This document shows, piece by piece, positions 1-7,185 of a stretch of 13,628 nucleotides of DNA. The DNA is taken from positions 1 to 13,628 of the forward strand of contig JALNYN010000031.1 of the NCBI GenBank assembly GCA_023229825.1. Reading direction: 5' to 3'. The notes under the pieces were generated by a model. That model saw only the letters and a list, made by a program, of their open reading frames with translations. It did no database searches and was not told the origin of the DNA. The DNA comes from Minisyncoccota bacterium. GTDB lineage: Bacteria > Patescibacteriota > Minisyncoccia > Phycocordibacterales > CAIJYI01. Position 1 is the first letter of the stretch; each line of letters begins with the position of its first letter. A program made the translations under genes and the position numbers.

Positions 1-2796
1 ACGGCGCTCGGCGGATCTTCTCGAACCGCAAACGTGCGATTCGCTTCGGGGTCAGCCTTCACTCTCTCCTCTGGAACTTTTGAAGCGATCGGCGATGCAA
101 CGCATGTGACGAATATCGATCGCCAGAGCTCGGGAAATTATTCTTTCAATATTTCCGGCGGAACTTTCAATGCGCAATATTACCAGTTTCGAAATTTGGG
201 ATCTGATGGTATGAATATATCCGGAACGCCGACGATCACCTCTCTTTCAAACGGAGATTATGAACTGGCATCCGATGGGGGAACTATGATAACGATCACC
301 GCCGCGGCAATAGATCAAAATGCCGGACTCCAAATATCGGGTGTGAGTTTTGCCACGTCCACAGGAATATCGAGCGGGTACAATGTTTTGCGAACCGGGT
401 CTACCATAAATGCGTGGACATTCTTGACGAGCATCGGCAACTACGACGGTGAGGCGAACGACAGCGATGGCGGAGATGCTTGCGGAGCCATACGCTGGTC
501 CAACAGTTCTTGTCTCTTGCTTGATCAGGCTCATTACCGATGGCGGAGCGACAATGGAGGAGAAGGCGTGCCGGCCGCTTCGTGGTATGACGCTTCGTGG
601 TCCAAGAGAAAAAAGATCCGCATCGCAAATTCTGCCGGATCCGTGCTGACCGATTATCAGATCCAAGTGGAAGTTCCGTATGATGCCGATATGCAATCCG
701 ACTTCGATGATCTTCGGTTCACCGATTCTTCCGGGACGACGACTGTAAATTATTGGATAGAAAGCTATACGTCATCCGATACCGCAACCGTGTGGCTTGA
801 AGTGCCGTCTCTTCCTGCTTCCGGTTCGGCCGATATCTATATGTATTACGGAAACGTCGGCGTGCAAACGACCGGAGTAGCAGCCAATGTGTTTACCTTC
901 TATGATGGCTTTGAGGATGATAACACCACTGAATATTCGGGCGATACGAGTTTGTTCGATACGGATACGACCTTCAATTATGAATGGGCGTATGGTTTGG
1001 ATGCGGGAGCGAACGGAGCGCAGAAAACCACCGACGGCATTTATCGGACGGGCACAACGATCTCTCAAGGGAGTACGATCAGATTTTTCCAGTACGTAGA
1101 TATGACGTCAGGCGCCGACGATGAGGTCTGTACTCTTTTTGCGGTTCAATCGCCCGGAAGCAACAACAATAACTACGCCGTATGTTTTGAAATGTTCAAC
1201 ACTGATCATATTACTATCGGCAAGAACATTGCCAATAATGATACCAGCGGAACGCAGCTGGCGACAACCAATGTGACGTGGGCGACGGGATGGTATGAAG
1301 TGGTCATCGATTGGAAAACGGATGACACCATAGATGTTTCCGTCTACGATAACGCCGGATCTTCGTTTGCGACCGTGAATACCACAGATGCTTCGTATAC
1401 GAGTGGAGGAATGGGTTTTGCGTTCTGGGGCCAGCATGGCGGATGGGATTACTATACTGCGCGGCAATATGTTTCGAGCATTCCGGCCTATGCGATCGGC
1501 TTGGAACAAGTGGACGGCGGAGCTTCATGGCTTGCCGAAGAAGATACTGTACTTTCCAACCAAACCCCCGGTTCAAATCTTCGGCTTCGTTTTAGTGTCG
1601 CCAATACCGGAACTGATCTCACGAATCAAACCTACGCGCTCGAGGTCGCGCCGAAAGAAGCTTACTCAAACTGCGCTTCCGTACCGGCCGTCGATTATGC
1701 CGAAGTAACAACGGCATCTGGCGGGTGTGGTACCTCTCCGGCATGCATGTATACTTCTTCCAATATTACCGATCATGAGGTTTCAAGCGAGCTGCTTTCG
1801 TCGCCGGCGGCAACGACTTTCGTTCTGGGTGAGGTTCTGGAAGATCCATCAAATGAAAGCGCGTCAATGAGTCTCGGAGCGAACAAACACACTGAAATGG
1901 AATATAATTTCCGGTTGACGAATTATGCCAGCGCCAATGCCTATTGCTTCCGCGTTTCCGACGACGGCTCCGATCTCGATAGCTATTCCAAGATCGCGGA
2001 AGTGACGCTCCTTTTCCCGCCGACACTGAGCAATCTTAAATTCAACAATGATAGTCCCATAGCGCTTACGAACGGAGGATCGACCACTCACATCACGGCG
2101 ACCGCAAGCACTACGGATTTGAACGGCTGGGAAGATATATCCTCGGCAACTTCCACTTTTTACCGCGGTGACCTGAGTTCTTCCTGCGCGGCCAATAATA
2201 ATAATTGCTATCAGATATCAAGTCCGAGTTGTTCCTTCACCAACTGTTCCGGAAACACTTGCGATCTCGAGTGCGGTGCGGATATTTATTTCTTCGCCGA
2301 TCCGACGGATGAGGGAGATTACGTCGGTCAAGACTGGAAAGCGGATATAACCGCAACGGATTTGAGCGGTCTTAAAGACGGCGATACCTCGGTCGGCGTA
2401 CCGCTGCTCACGCTGCGCCATCTTACCGCCGTCAATGACATCAACTACGGTTCGCTTAATGTCGGATCCACTACGGAATCAACCAATCAGTTAGTCGTTC
2501 TCACCAATACCGGCAACGCCGCTGAGAACGTCGTTCTCGAAGGTACGGATCTTGCCGGTCCGACCGGTTCCATTGACGTGAGCGAACAAAAGTATGCCAC
2601 CTCCGCATTTACCTACGCATCGTGTTCCATCTGCCAATTCTTAACCGGCGAGTCCGTTCAATTCGATGTCGATCTCCCAAAGCCCACCGATACCACGCCC
2701 ATCACCGATAATCTCTATTGGGGGATCAACATACCGATCGGAACAAGAGCCGAAACGCACGTCGGAGAGATCCGTTTCGGAGTGGCGGGAATTTAA
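1..2796 (+). CDS. DUF2341-containing large surface protein, 5' end outside window
   Basis: The frame is open to the left edge, so the GTG at 34 is not a supported start and the gene begins upstream. Numbering from that GTG, a DUF2341 domain spans about residues 184-275. It opens with WYDASWSKRKKIRI and closes with ADIYMYYGN, both typical of the family. An all-beta segment at ~289-490 (FYDGFEDDNT onward) resembles a concanavalin/LamG-like jelly roll. After it come an Ala/Ser/Cys-rich segment (~495-659) and a C-terminal module (~660-920) with ADPTDEGDYVGQDW and LYWGINIP. The whole protein is poor in Lys and rich in Ser, Thr, Asp, Asn and Gly, as expected for an exported adhesin-like protein. 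The C-terminal module is shared with the surface protein at 8562-10418. No catalytic motif is visible. The ligand and the mode of anchoring are unknown; no sortase motif or C-terminal membrane helix is present. Confidence 0.85.
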   Translation, partial: TALGGSSRTANVRFASGSAFTLSSGTFEAIGDATHVTNIDRQSSGNYSFNISGGTFNAQYYQFRNLGSDGMNISGTPTITSLSNGDYELASDGGTMITITAAAIDQNAGLQISGVSFATSTGISSGYNVLRTGSTINAWTFLTSIGNYDGEANDSDGGDACGAIRWSNSSCLLLDQAHYRWRSDNGGEGVPAASWYDASWSKRKKIRIANSAGSVLTDYQIQVEVPYDADMQSDFDDLRFTDSSGTTTVNYWIESYTSSDTATVWLEVPSLPASGSADIYMYYGNVGVQTTGVAANVFTFYDGFEDDNTTEYSGDTSLFDTDTTFNYEWAYGLDAGANGAQKTTDGIYRTGTTISQGSTIRFFQYVDMTSGADDEVCTLFAVQSPGSNNNNYAVCFEMFNTDHITIGKNIANNDTSGTQLATTNVTWATGWYEVVIDWKTDDTIDVSVYDNAGSSFATVNTTDASYTSGGMGFAFWGQHGGWDYYTARQYVSSIPAYAIGLEQVDGGASWLAEEDTVLSNQTPGSNLRLRFSVANTGTDLTNQTYALEVAPKEAYSNCASVPAVDYAEVTTASGGCGTSPACMYTSSNITDHEVSSELLSSPAATTFVLGEVLEDPSNESASMSLGANKHTEMEYNFRLTNYASANAYCFRVSDDGSDLDSYSKIAEVTLLFPPTLSNLKFNNDSPIALTNGGSTTHITATASTTDLNGWEDISSATSTFYRGDLSSSCAANNNNCYQISSPSCSFTNCSGNTCDLECGADIYFFADPTDEGDYVGQDWKADITATDLSGLKDGDTSVGVPLLTLRHLTAVNDINYGSLNVGSTTESTNQLVVLTNTGNAAENVVLEGTDLAGPTGSIDVSEQKYATSAFTYASCSICQFLTGESVQFDVDLPKPTDTTPITDNLYWGINIPIGTRAETHVGEIRFGVAGI

Positions 2797-2799
2797 CGA

Positions 2800-2840
2800 G
2801 TCCATAAAGTCAAAAGTCTATAAAGTCCGTAAAGTATAAA
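2800..2840 (+). repeat. One-armed array of TAAAGTC-type words
   Basis: The short gap between two genes reads as consecutive variants of a word: CCATAAAGTC, AAAAGTC, TATAAAGTC, CGTAAAGT, ATAAA. It resembles one arm of the word palindromes in the other gaps (compare ...TTATAAAGT at 5671-5680), but there is no opposing arm and so no hairpin. It reaches to within a few bases of the next start codon, leaving no room for a Shine-Dalgarno sequence. Confidence 0.6.
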
Positions 2841-2843
2841 AAA

Positions 2844-3515
2844 ATGAAAAAAAATATTCTTGTCATCATCGCCGCATTGTTCATTTTTGGGTGCACTTAC
2901 GCTTTCTTATATTTCCGTGTGGGAAATACTGCCGGGTTTGTTACCTCTTACCGGGACCTTGGAGTGAAGTGGACTCAGAGTGAAAAAAACGTGTACGCTC
3001 CGGGAGCGAACAGTAATCCTGTTAGGCAGAATTTAAACGCGACACTCGTTGGGGTTCTTGATGAAAGCGTTCCCGAAAAAGATCGCTTTGCTTTGGCGAT
3101 CGCCGGTGCCGATCCTCTCGCCGAACTCCGTGCAGAAATTGATGTGATGAGAGCAAACAGGGAACAACTGGAACAGAATGTAACCACTCTCCGCGAGCAA
3201 TCGCTCAAAGTGGAAGGGATCCGCATTCGACAAAAAGCCGGCGAAGTCGTCCTGCTTTCCGAAAAAAGAAACGTCATGATCCGTGAGATCGAAGAGGTTT
3301 CCTATCGAATGAACGATACCGTCAAAGAAATATTCCAAGGCATTGCAAAAGATAATGGAGCGCTGACCGACAACCGCAAACAAGCGCTCAACGATCAGAT
3401 CCCCCAAGCGGAAAAAGATTATGAACGATTGAACGAATTGTACCGAAACCTGACGGAGAGCAAGACGGAGATGAAGAAGGCGTATAGGGAGTTTGAAGGG
3501 CTGGCGGGAAAATAA
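2844..3515 (+). CDS. Membrane-anchored coiled-coil protein of unknown function
   Basis: The 223-residue product starts with MKKN and a hydrophobic stretch (residues 5-24), read as an uncleaved signal anchor. A short region follows (residues 30-70, GFVTSYRDLGVKWTQSEKN), then a long charged helical part. Coiled-coil-like heptads are plausible at ~90-125 (LAELRAEIDVMRANREQLEQ) and ~180-218. Cys16 after IFG looks a little like a lipobox, but Phe at -2 makes lipidation unlikely. I do not recognise the family. The layout (N-terminal anchor, extracytoplasmic helical rod) fits an envelope structural or periplasmic adaptor-like part, and two genes on there is a fibronectin III protein followed by a MacB-type exporter. 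No biotinyl-lipoyl or beta-barrel region is visible, so it is not a MacA-type adaptor. The ATG directly follows an A-run with no Shine-Dalgarno. Confidence 0.8.
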   Translation: MKKNILVIIAALFIFGCTYAFLYFRVGNTAGFVTSYRDLGVKWTQSEKNVYAPGANSNPVRQNLNATLVGVLDESVPEKDRFALAIAGADPLAELRAEIDVMRANREQLEQNVTTLREQSLKVEGIRIRQKAGEVVLLSEKRNVMIREIEEVSYRMNDTVKEIFQGIAKDNGALTDNRKQALNDQIPQAEKDYERLNELYRNLTESKTEMKKAYREFEGLAGK

Positions 3516-3517
3516 AT

Positions 3518-3650
3518 AAATTAAAAAGTGAAAATGAAAAAGGAAAAACGACAAGGTAAAATTAAAAATTGTCGCAAAATTCTGTTTTGCGGGACCTTTT
3601 TCCTTTTTAATTGTCGTTTTTAATTTTTCATTTTTACTTTTTAATTTTTG
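3518..3650. repeat. 133-bp A/T-rich word palindrome, copy 1
   Basis: A near-complete inverted repeat starting 2 nt after the stop codon. The left arm is about 3518-3579, the loop TTCTG 3580-3584, and the right arm 3585-3650. The apex is a perfect GCAAAA/TTTTGC stem. Arms are made of A-rich words (AAAAAGTGAAAATG, AAAAACGACAA). Arm-to-arm mismatches fall in slots where one arm has GG and the other TT between runs of A. It is about 92% identical, by eye, to the element at 3965-4097 and the same length. The U-rich descending arm in RNA could act as a transcription terminator or a 3'-end stabiliser. Confidence 0.85.
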
Positions 3651-3654
3651 TCAT

Positions 3655-3683
3655 TTAACTTTTATCGAATTATAAACTATAAT
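3655..3683 (+). promoter_or_regulatory. Candidate sigma70-type promoter for the small membrane protein
   Basis: TTAACT (3655-3660) is separated by 17 nt from a perfect TATAAT (3678-3683). The start codon is at 3698, so transcription would begin roughly 8 nt before the ATG, giving a very short leader. It lies directly downstream of the 133-bp palindrome, as expected if that element ends the previous transcript. The -35 box matches at four of six positions. Confidence 0.5.
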
Positions 3684-3697
3684 TGTAGAATATCATC

Positions 3698-3964
3698 ATG
3701 CGTTCATTCTTTTTATATTTGCATCGAAGCGTACGTCCGTTTTTTTTGGCTTTACAAAAAGAATTGCTGCTATTTTTCGGCATAGCGCTTTTTCTTTCGG
3801 GGATCCTTAATTTCAGCAACGGAAAATATTGCGACGGAAATGTTGCCGACTATTACGCTTGCACGAATACTGCGGTATACTATTATTATGGACCGCTATC
3901 CATCGGCGCCTGTATTCTCGGAGCGTTTTTTGTGACGGTATGGAAAATGAAGAGAGAACGTTAA
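3698..3964 (+). CDS. Small membrane protein with two hydrophobic helices
   Basis: The 88-residue product has a basic N-terminus, a hydrophobic helix at about residues 22-40 (LLLFFGIALFLSGIL), a polar loop, and a second helix at ~65-82 (PLSIGACILGAFFVTVW) ending in a basic tail (KMKRER). By the positive-inside rule both ends are cytoplasmic. The loop (GKYCDGNVADYYACTNTA then VYYYYG) is rich in Tyr and holds Cys45 and Cys54, which could form a disulphide outside the cell. A third Cys is in helix 2. I do not recognise the family. Codon use and composition look like the neighbours, and a good promoter and flanking palindromes isolate it as its own transcription unit. The gene sits between the two copies of the 133-bp palindrome. 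Confidence 0.75.
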   Translation: MRSFFLYLHRSVRPFFLALQKELLLFFGIALFLSGILNFSNGKYCDGNVADYYACTNTAVYYYYGPLSIGACILGAFFVTVWKMKRER

Positions 3965-4097
3965 AAATTAAAAAGTAAAAATGAAAAAGAGAAAACGACA
4001 AGGCAAAATTAAAAATTGCTGCAAAATTCTGTTTTGTGGAGACTTTTTCCTTTTTAATTGTCGTTTTTAGTTTTTCATTTTTACTTTTTAATTTTTG
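3965..4097. repeat. 133-bp A/T-rich word palindrome, copy 2
   Basis: Begins at the first base after the stop codon of the small membrane protein. It has the same length, orientation and layout as 3518-3650, with about 11 differences counted by eye, most of them transitions. The apex stem is GCAAAA/TTTTGT, so one G-C pair has become G-U. Both copies keep the same mismatched slots between their arms, which means they descend from one element by duplication or have been homogenised, rather than each being assembled independently. Confidence 0.85.
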
Positions 4098-4121
4098 TTG
4101 TAACACGAGTTTTTATATAGA

Positions 4122-5645
4122 ATGTTGTTTATAGAAAAAAGAAAAATTTTACTGTTTACCGGCTTCTTCCTCTTTCTCGGGGCGGTCTTTTCTTTTGCCC
4201 TCACGGCTTCGCCTAATTTTCTTTTTGCTCAAGGCGATGGCACGGCTCCGCTCATTTCAAATGTTAAAGTGGCGAGTACGACTGAAGACTCTGCTATCAT
4301 CACATGGACCACCAACAAACCATCAGATTCCCTTATCAACTACGGACTCGATCGCAATTACGGAATGGCGCGCGATCCTGCTTATGATAAAAAAGCGCAC
4401 ACGGTAACGGTCGGCGGATTGGAAAGCGGAACCACATACTATTTCCGCGTTGTCTCTTCTGATGCTGATGGCAACCAGAGCCTTTCGGGCGGCTTTGCTT
4501 TTACGACACCAAACACTCTCACGGCAGCTAAAGAACGTATTTTGGAAAAAATACAGGACTCAAAAATGAAAGAGACGACGGCAAAGATCATGAACGAGAT
4601 CGAAAAGGTCACGTCGACCGCTGCGCTTAAGATCATTCAAGACACAGTAAAGGCTGCGGGAAGCCAGATCGATACGCCCCCGACTATTCTCGGGGTTCCC
4701 GATCTGAAGGAGATCGGATATGACTATGTTATCGCTCGATGGGTGACTGACAAAGAGGCCAACACGATGATCACTTTCGCATCGGACGCGGAATATCAAA
4801 ATTTTCCGGAAGATAAATTTCCTTACACTTATACCCAAGGAGATCCGGATAAATTCGAGACGGTACACGAGATACGTATCATAGGACTCCTTCCCGGGAC
4901 GAAATATCATCTTCGCGTTTTCTCGGAGGATAAGCTTGGTTTAACGAGCCGTACTGACGATCAGATCTTTACAACAAAATCACAATTGCCGATCATCAAC
5001 AGCGTAGATATCGTGAAGATCGAAGAAACAGCCGTAACCGTCGCGTGGAATACCAATATTCCCGCGTCCGGAAACATTGAATATACGAATACGGAGACAC
5101 AGGAAGTGAAGACACAGGGAAGTCCGGAGTTTGCCGTGAATCACAGCGTACGCATTGCGAATCTTACTTTTGGCACGCAATATACCGCGATCGTAAAAGT
5201 CGAGAACGAAGCGGGAGACAAAGTGATTTCCGATCAATTTTCCTTTGTCACGGTTAAAGACGTAGCTCCCCCGATCATTTCGAAAGTGACGAACGAATCA
5301 ACTTTGTATCCGACCTCTGATGCAAAAATTCAGACGATCGTAAATTGGGACACGGATGAACTTTCCATCTGTCAGTTCTATTATCGCCAATCGCTTGCCG
5401 AAACCGGCGATGCGATGTCTCTTGATCCCGAGATCAATCCGAATACCGCTCATGTGCAGGTCGTTCTCGAATTTCTTCCTTCGACCGTGTATAAATTCTG
5501 GCTTGAATGCAAAGACGAAACGGGGAACAAATCGCGATCAGAAGACTTCGTTCTCTTCACTCCCGACAAGGAAAAAAGCATCATCGATATCATCATGGAG
5601 AACTTCCAAGGCACCTTCGGCTGGGTGAAGAATATAGGCAAATAA
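4122..5645 (+). CDS. Secreted protein with four fibronectin type III domains
   Basis: 507 residues. The N-terminus is KRK followed by a hydrophobic segment (residues 9-28), with a plausible signal-peptidase site near FAQ-GD (residue 37). Four fibronectin III/purple-acid-phosphatase-N-like domains follow. Domain 1 is at ~42-130 (VKVASTTEDSAIITWTT, GLESGTTYYFRV), domain 2 at ~186-285 (GLLPGTKYHLRVFSED), domain 3 at ~289-378 (AVTVAWNTNIPASGNIEY) and domain 4 at ~383-480 (FLPSTVYKFWLECKDETGN). A helical linker (131-180) separates domains 1 and 2. The C-terminus (~484-507, SIIDIIMENFQGTFGWVKNI) is an amphipathic helix that may dock on the membrane or a partner. No enzyme domain is present. Its place just before the ABC exporter pair suggests a structural or adaptor role outside the cell, but that is inference. 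The ATG at 4122 is the only Met before the signal sequence; no Shine-Dalgarno precedes it. Confidence 0.88.
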   Translation: MLFIEKRKILLFTGFFLFLGAVFSFALTASPNFLFAQGDGTAPLISNVKVASTTEDSAIITWTTNKPSDSLINYGLDRNYGMARDPAYDKKAHTVTVGGLESGTTYYFRVVSSDADGNQSLSGGFAFTTPNTLTAAKERILEKIQDSKMKETTAKIMNEIEKVTSTAALKIIQDTVKAAGSQIDTPPTILGVPDLKEIGYDYVIARWVTDKEANTMITFASDAEYQNFPEDKFPYTYTQGDPDKFETVHEIRIIGLLPGTKYHLRVFSEDKLGLTSRTDDQIFTTKSQLPIINSVDIVKIEETAVTVAWNTNIPASGNIEYTNTETQEVKTQGSPEFAVNHSVRIANLTFGTQYTAIVKVENEAGDKVISDQFSFVTVKDVAPPIISKVTNESTLYPTSDAKIQTIVNWDTDELSICQFYYRQSLAETGDAMSLDPEINPNTAHVQVVLEFLPSTVYKFWLECKDETGNKSRSEDFVLFTPDKEKSIIDIIMENFQGTFGWVKNIGK

Positions 5646-5650
5646 GTAAA

Positions 5651-5738
5651 AAGTTTATCAAGTTTATCAAGTTATAAAGTCCGGACGGTTACGGTTGTCG
5701 TACTTTATAACTTGATGAACTTTATAACTTGATGAACT
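5651..5738. repeat. Word palindrome, AAGTTTATC/AAGTTATA type
   Basis: The left arm (5651-5680) is two AAGTTTATC words plus AAGTTATAAAGT. The right arm (5702-5738), read on the other strand, is AGTTCATC, AAGTTATA, AAGTTCATC, AAGTTATAAAGT. The arms pair over most of their length but differ in unit number. The spacer (5681-5701) is GC-richer (CCGGACGGTTACGG...). It starts 5 nt after the fibronectin III gene's stop and ends 4 nt before the ATPase start, filling the gap. The same words recur at 12975-13123. Confidence 0.8.
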
Positions 5739-5742
5739 CGTT

Positions 5743-7074
5743 ATGTCCAAACCAATCATATTCACGGATAAAATAGATATCACTTACAATCTGGGAAAAC
5801 AGAATGAGTTTAAGGCGAACAAAGGAACCACTTTGGAACTCTTCGCCGAAGAATATATCATTCTCTTTGGACCTTCCGGCTGTGGAAAATCCACGCTGCT
5901 CTATTCGATGTTCGGCGTTTTGCCTCCGTCGGCGGGAAAGATCTACGTGAAAGGGCAGAGCATCTATGACTTCACTCCGGCGGAAATGGTCAACTTCCAG
6001 CGAAAAACGATGGGGATCATGTATCAGTCTTTCAACCTCATCAACTCGATCACGGTTTTAGATAATGTGAGTTTGCCGCTCATCTTCGCCGGCATGCCGT
6101 CATATGTTCGCGAAAAACGCGCGATGGAACTTCTCAAACGATTCGCTATCGATCACGTGGCGCACAAACGTCCGACGCTCCTCTCCGGCGGTCAGCAGCA
6201 AAGAGTCTCTGCGGCGCGTTCTCTTGTCAATGATCCCGAAATTCTCATCGCCGACGAGCCGGTCGGAAACTTGGACAGTATTTCCGCCCAGCAGGTTATG
6301 GACACGCTTGAAACGATCAACTCGCGCGACAGAAAAACGGTCCTTCTCGTCACCCATGACGCAAAATATCTACCGTACGCTCACCGCGTCGTACATTTGA
6401 AAGACGGAAAACTTATGGGTATTACCGCTAACCCTGAAAAGAAGCAGATCAAAAAGATAGTACCGGGAGAAACGATCATCACGGAGCTTGAACAGATATC
6501 AAGGATTTATCCGTACATCAGCCCGGGAGAAGTACGAGTGAAAAGCATAGTCAATTACCTCACGCAAGGGCTCAGTTTTGATCAGCTTTCGCACCTTGAG
6601 AAGATCGTCGAAGAAGTCATGGAAGGGAAGATCAGCGATCAGATGATGTTTGATATTATGATCGCAGAGCAAGCCGAGCACGGCCTCGGTTTAACTGAAA
6701 ATGTGGCGAAAGATATCGCTTCAAAAATGCGAAAAATAGTTTTCCAATCCACGGATATCGCGCGTTTGCGCGCCATGAAACAGCGGGGGACTCCCATCAC
6801 ATCGCAGGATGAGCACATTAAAAGAATCCAGCGGTATATTCTTAACGAGTACGATCTGAACGTCACGGAAGAACAATCAATGGTTTTGGGAGAAGCGATC
6901 GAACAGCGAGTGCTTGGTTTTATAAAGAAAGAAGACTTCAAAGAGGTTTTGTCCGCGCCTCTTTCCGAGAAGGGAGTCGGGCTGGATACAAAAACGATGC
7001 ACATGACGGCGCGTTATCTCGAAAAGCTCCTCGCCCAAGGCGTCGCCGCCGGCAGTATAAAAACGGGAGAATAA
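5743..7074 (+). CDS. ABC transporter ATPase, MacB/LolD type, with long C-terminal extension
   Basis: Powers the adjacent FtsX/MacB-type permease. The nucleotide-binding domain (residues 1-~228) has Walker A GPSGCGKST (43-51), Q-loop Gln95, signature LSGGQQQR (147-154), Walker B ILIADEP (167-173) with catalytic Glu172, D-loop NLDS, and switch His205. All key residues are intact, so it should hydrolyse ATP. The order and wording (SFNLINSITVLDNVSLPL, DEPVGNLDS) match the LolD/MacB/FtsE class. Those proteins usually end at ~220-250 residues; this one continues to 443 with a predicted helical, soluble extension. The extension appears to hold two copies of a ~70-residue unit (263-333 and 356-430), each starting VKSIVNYL/IKRIQRYI and ending near GLGL/GVGL plus a helix. 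The extension would sit on the cytoplasmic face. The start follows the palindrome with no Shine-Dalgarno. Confidence 0.93.
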   Translation: MSKPIIFTDKIDITYNLGKQNEFKANKGTTLELFAEEYIILFGPSGCGKSTLLYSMFGVLPPSAGKIYVKGQSIYDFTPAEMVNFQRKTMGIMYQSFNLINSITVLDNVSLPLIFAGMPSYVREKRAMELLKRFAIDHVAHKRPTLLSGGQQQRVSAARSLVNDPEILIADEPVGNLDSISAQQVMDTLETINSRDRKTVLLVTHDAKYLPYAHRVVHLKDGKLMGITANPEKKQIKKIVPGETIITELEQISRIYPYISPGEVRVKSIVNYLTQGLSFDQLSHLEKIVEEVMEGKISDQMMFDIMIAEQAEHGLGLTENVAKDIASKMRKIVFQSTDIARLRAMKQRGTPITSQDEHIKRIQRYILNEYDLNVTEEQSMVLGEAIEQRVLGFIKKEDFKEVLSAPLSEKGVGLDTKTMHMTARYLEKLLAQGVAAGSIKTGE

Positions 7075-7180
7075 AAATAAAGTAAAAAGGAAAAATGAAA
7101 AAGTAAAAAGTTACACGAACTCGTTAATTTTTCCTTTTACCTTTTCGTTTTTAATTTTTCAATTTTAATTTTTAATTTTT
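7075..7180. repeat. A/T-rich word palindrome between the two ABC genes
   Basis: The left arm (7075-7112) uses AAAGTAAAAAGGAAAAATG and AAAAAGTAAAAAG words. The spacer is ACACGAACTCGTTAA, and the right arm (7124-7180) is TTTTTCC, TTTTACC, TTTTCG, TTTTTAA words. It belongs to the same vocabulary as 3518-3650 but the arms pair less exactly and are unequal in length. It lies inside what should be an ATPase-permease operon, so either it does not terminate fully or the two genes are transcribed separately. Confidence 0.75.
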
Positions 7181-7185
7181 ATAAT

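Noticed and set aside
34..36. GTG as the start of the DUF2341 protein
   Set aside because: The same frame is open from base 1 with similar Ser/Thr/Gly-rich composition, and no signal peptide follows the GTG, so the gene begins outside the window.
2880..2895. Lipobox in the coiled-coil protein (IFG-Cys16)
   Set aside because: Phe at -2 is outside the usual lipobox set and the hydrophobic stretch continues past the Cys, so a signal anchor fits better.
2844..3515. MacA-type adaptor for the ABC pair
   Set aside because: It has a coiled coil and N-terminal anchor but no lipoyl or beta-barrel region, and it is not adjacent to the pair.
3518..4097. Insertion sequence or composite transposon around the small gene
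   Set aside because: No transposase is encoded, and the repeats are themselves long palindromes like those in other gaps. No target-site duplication could be recognised.
4114..4119. TATATA as a -10 box for the fibronectin III gene
   Set aside because: Only 2 nt separate it from the ATG, and no downstream Met precedes the signal sequence.
5706..5728. TATAAC words as promoter elements of the ATPase gene
   Set aside because: They are parts of the repeat words. The nearest -35-like TTGTCG is too far away (22 nt) from the second TATAAC and too close to the first.
7180..7185. TATAAT immediately before the permease ATG as a -10 box
   Set aside because: Transcription would start inside the gene, after the conserved N-terminus, and there is no -35. 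It is probably just the end of the A/T-rich repeat.
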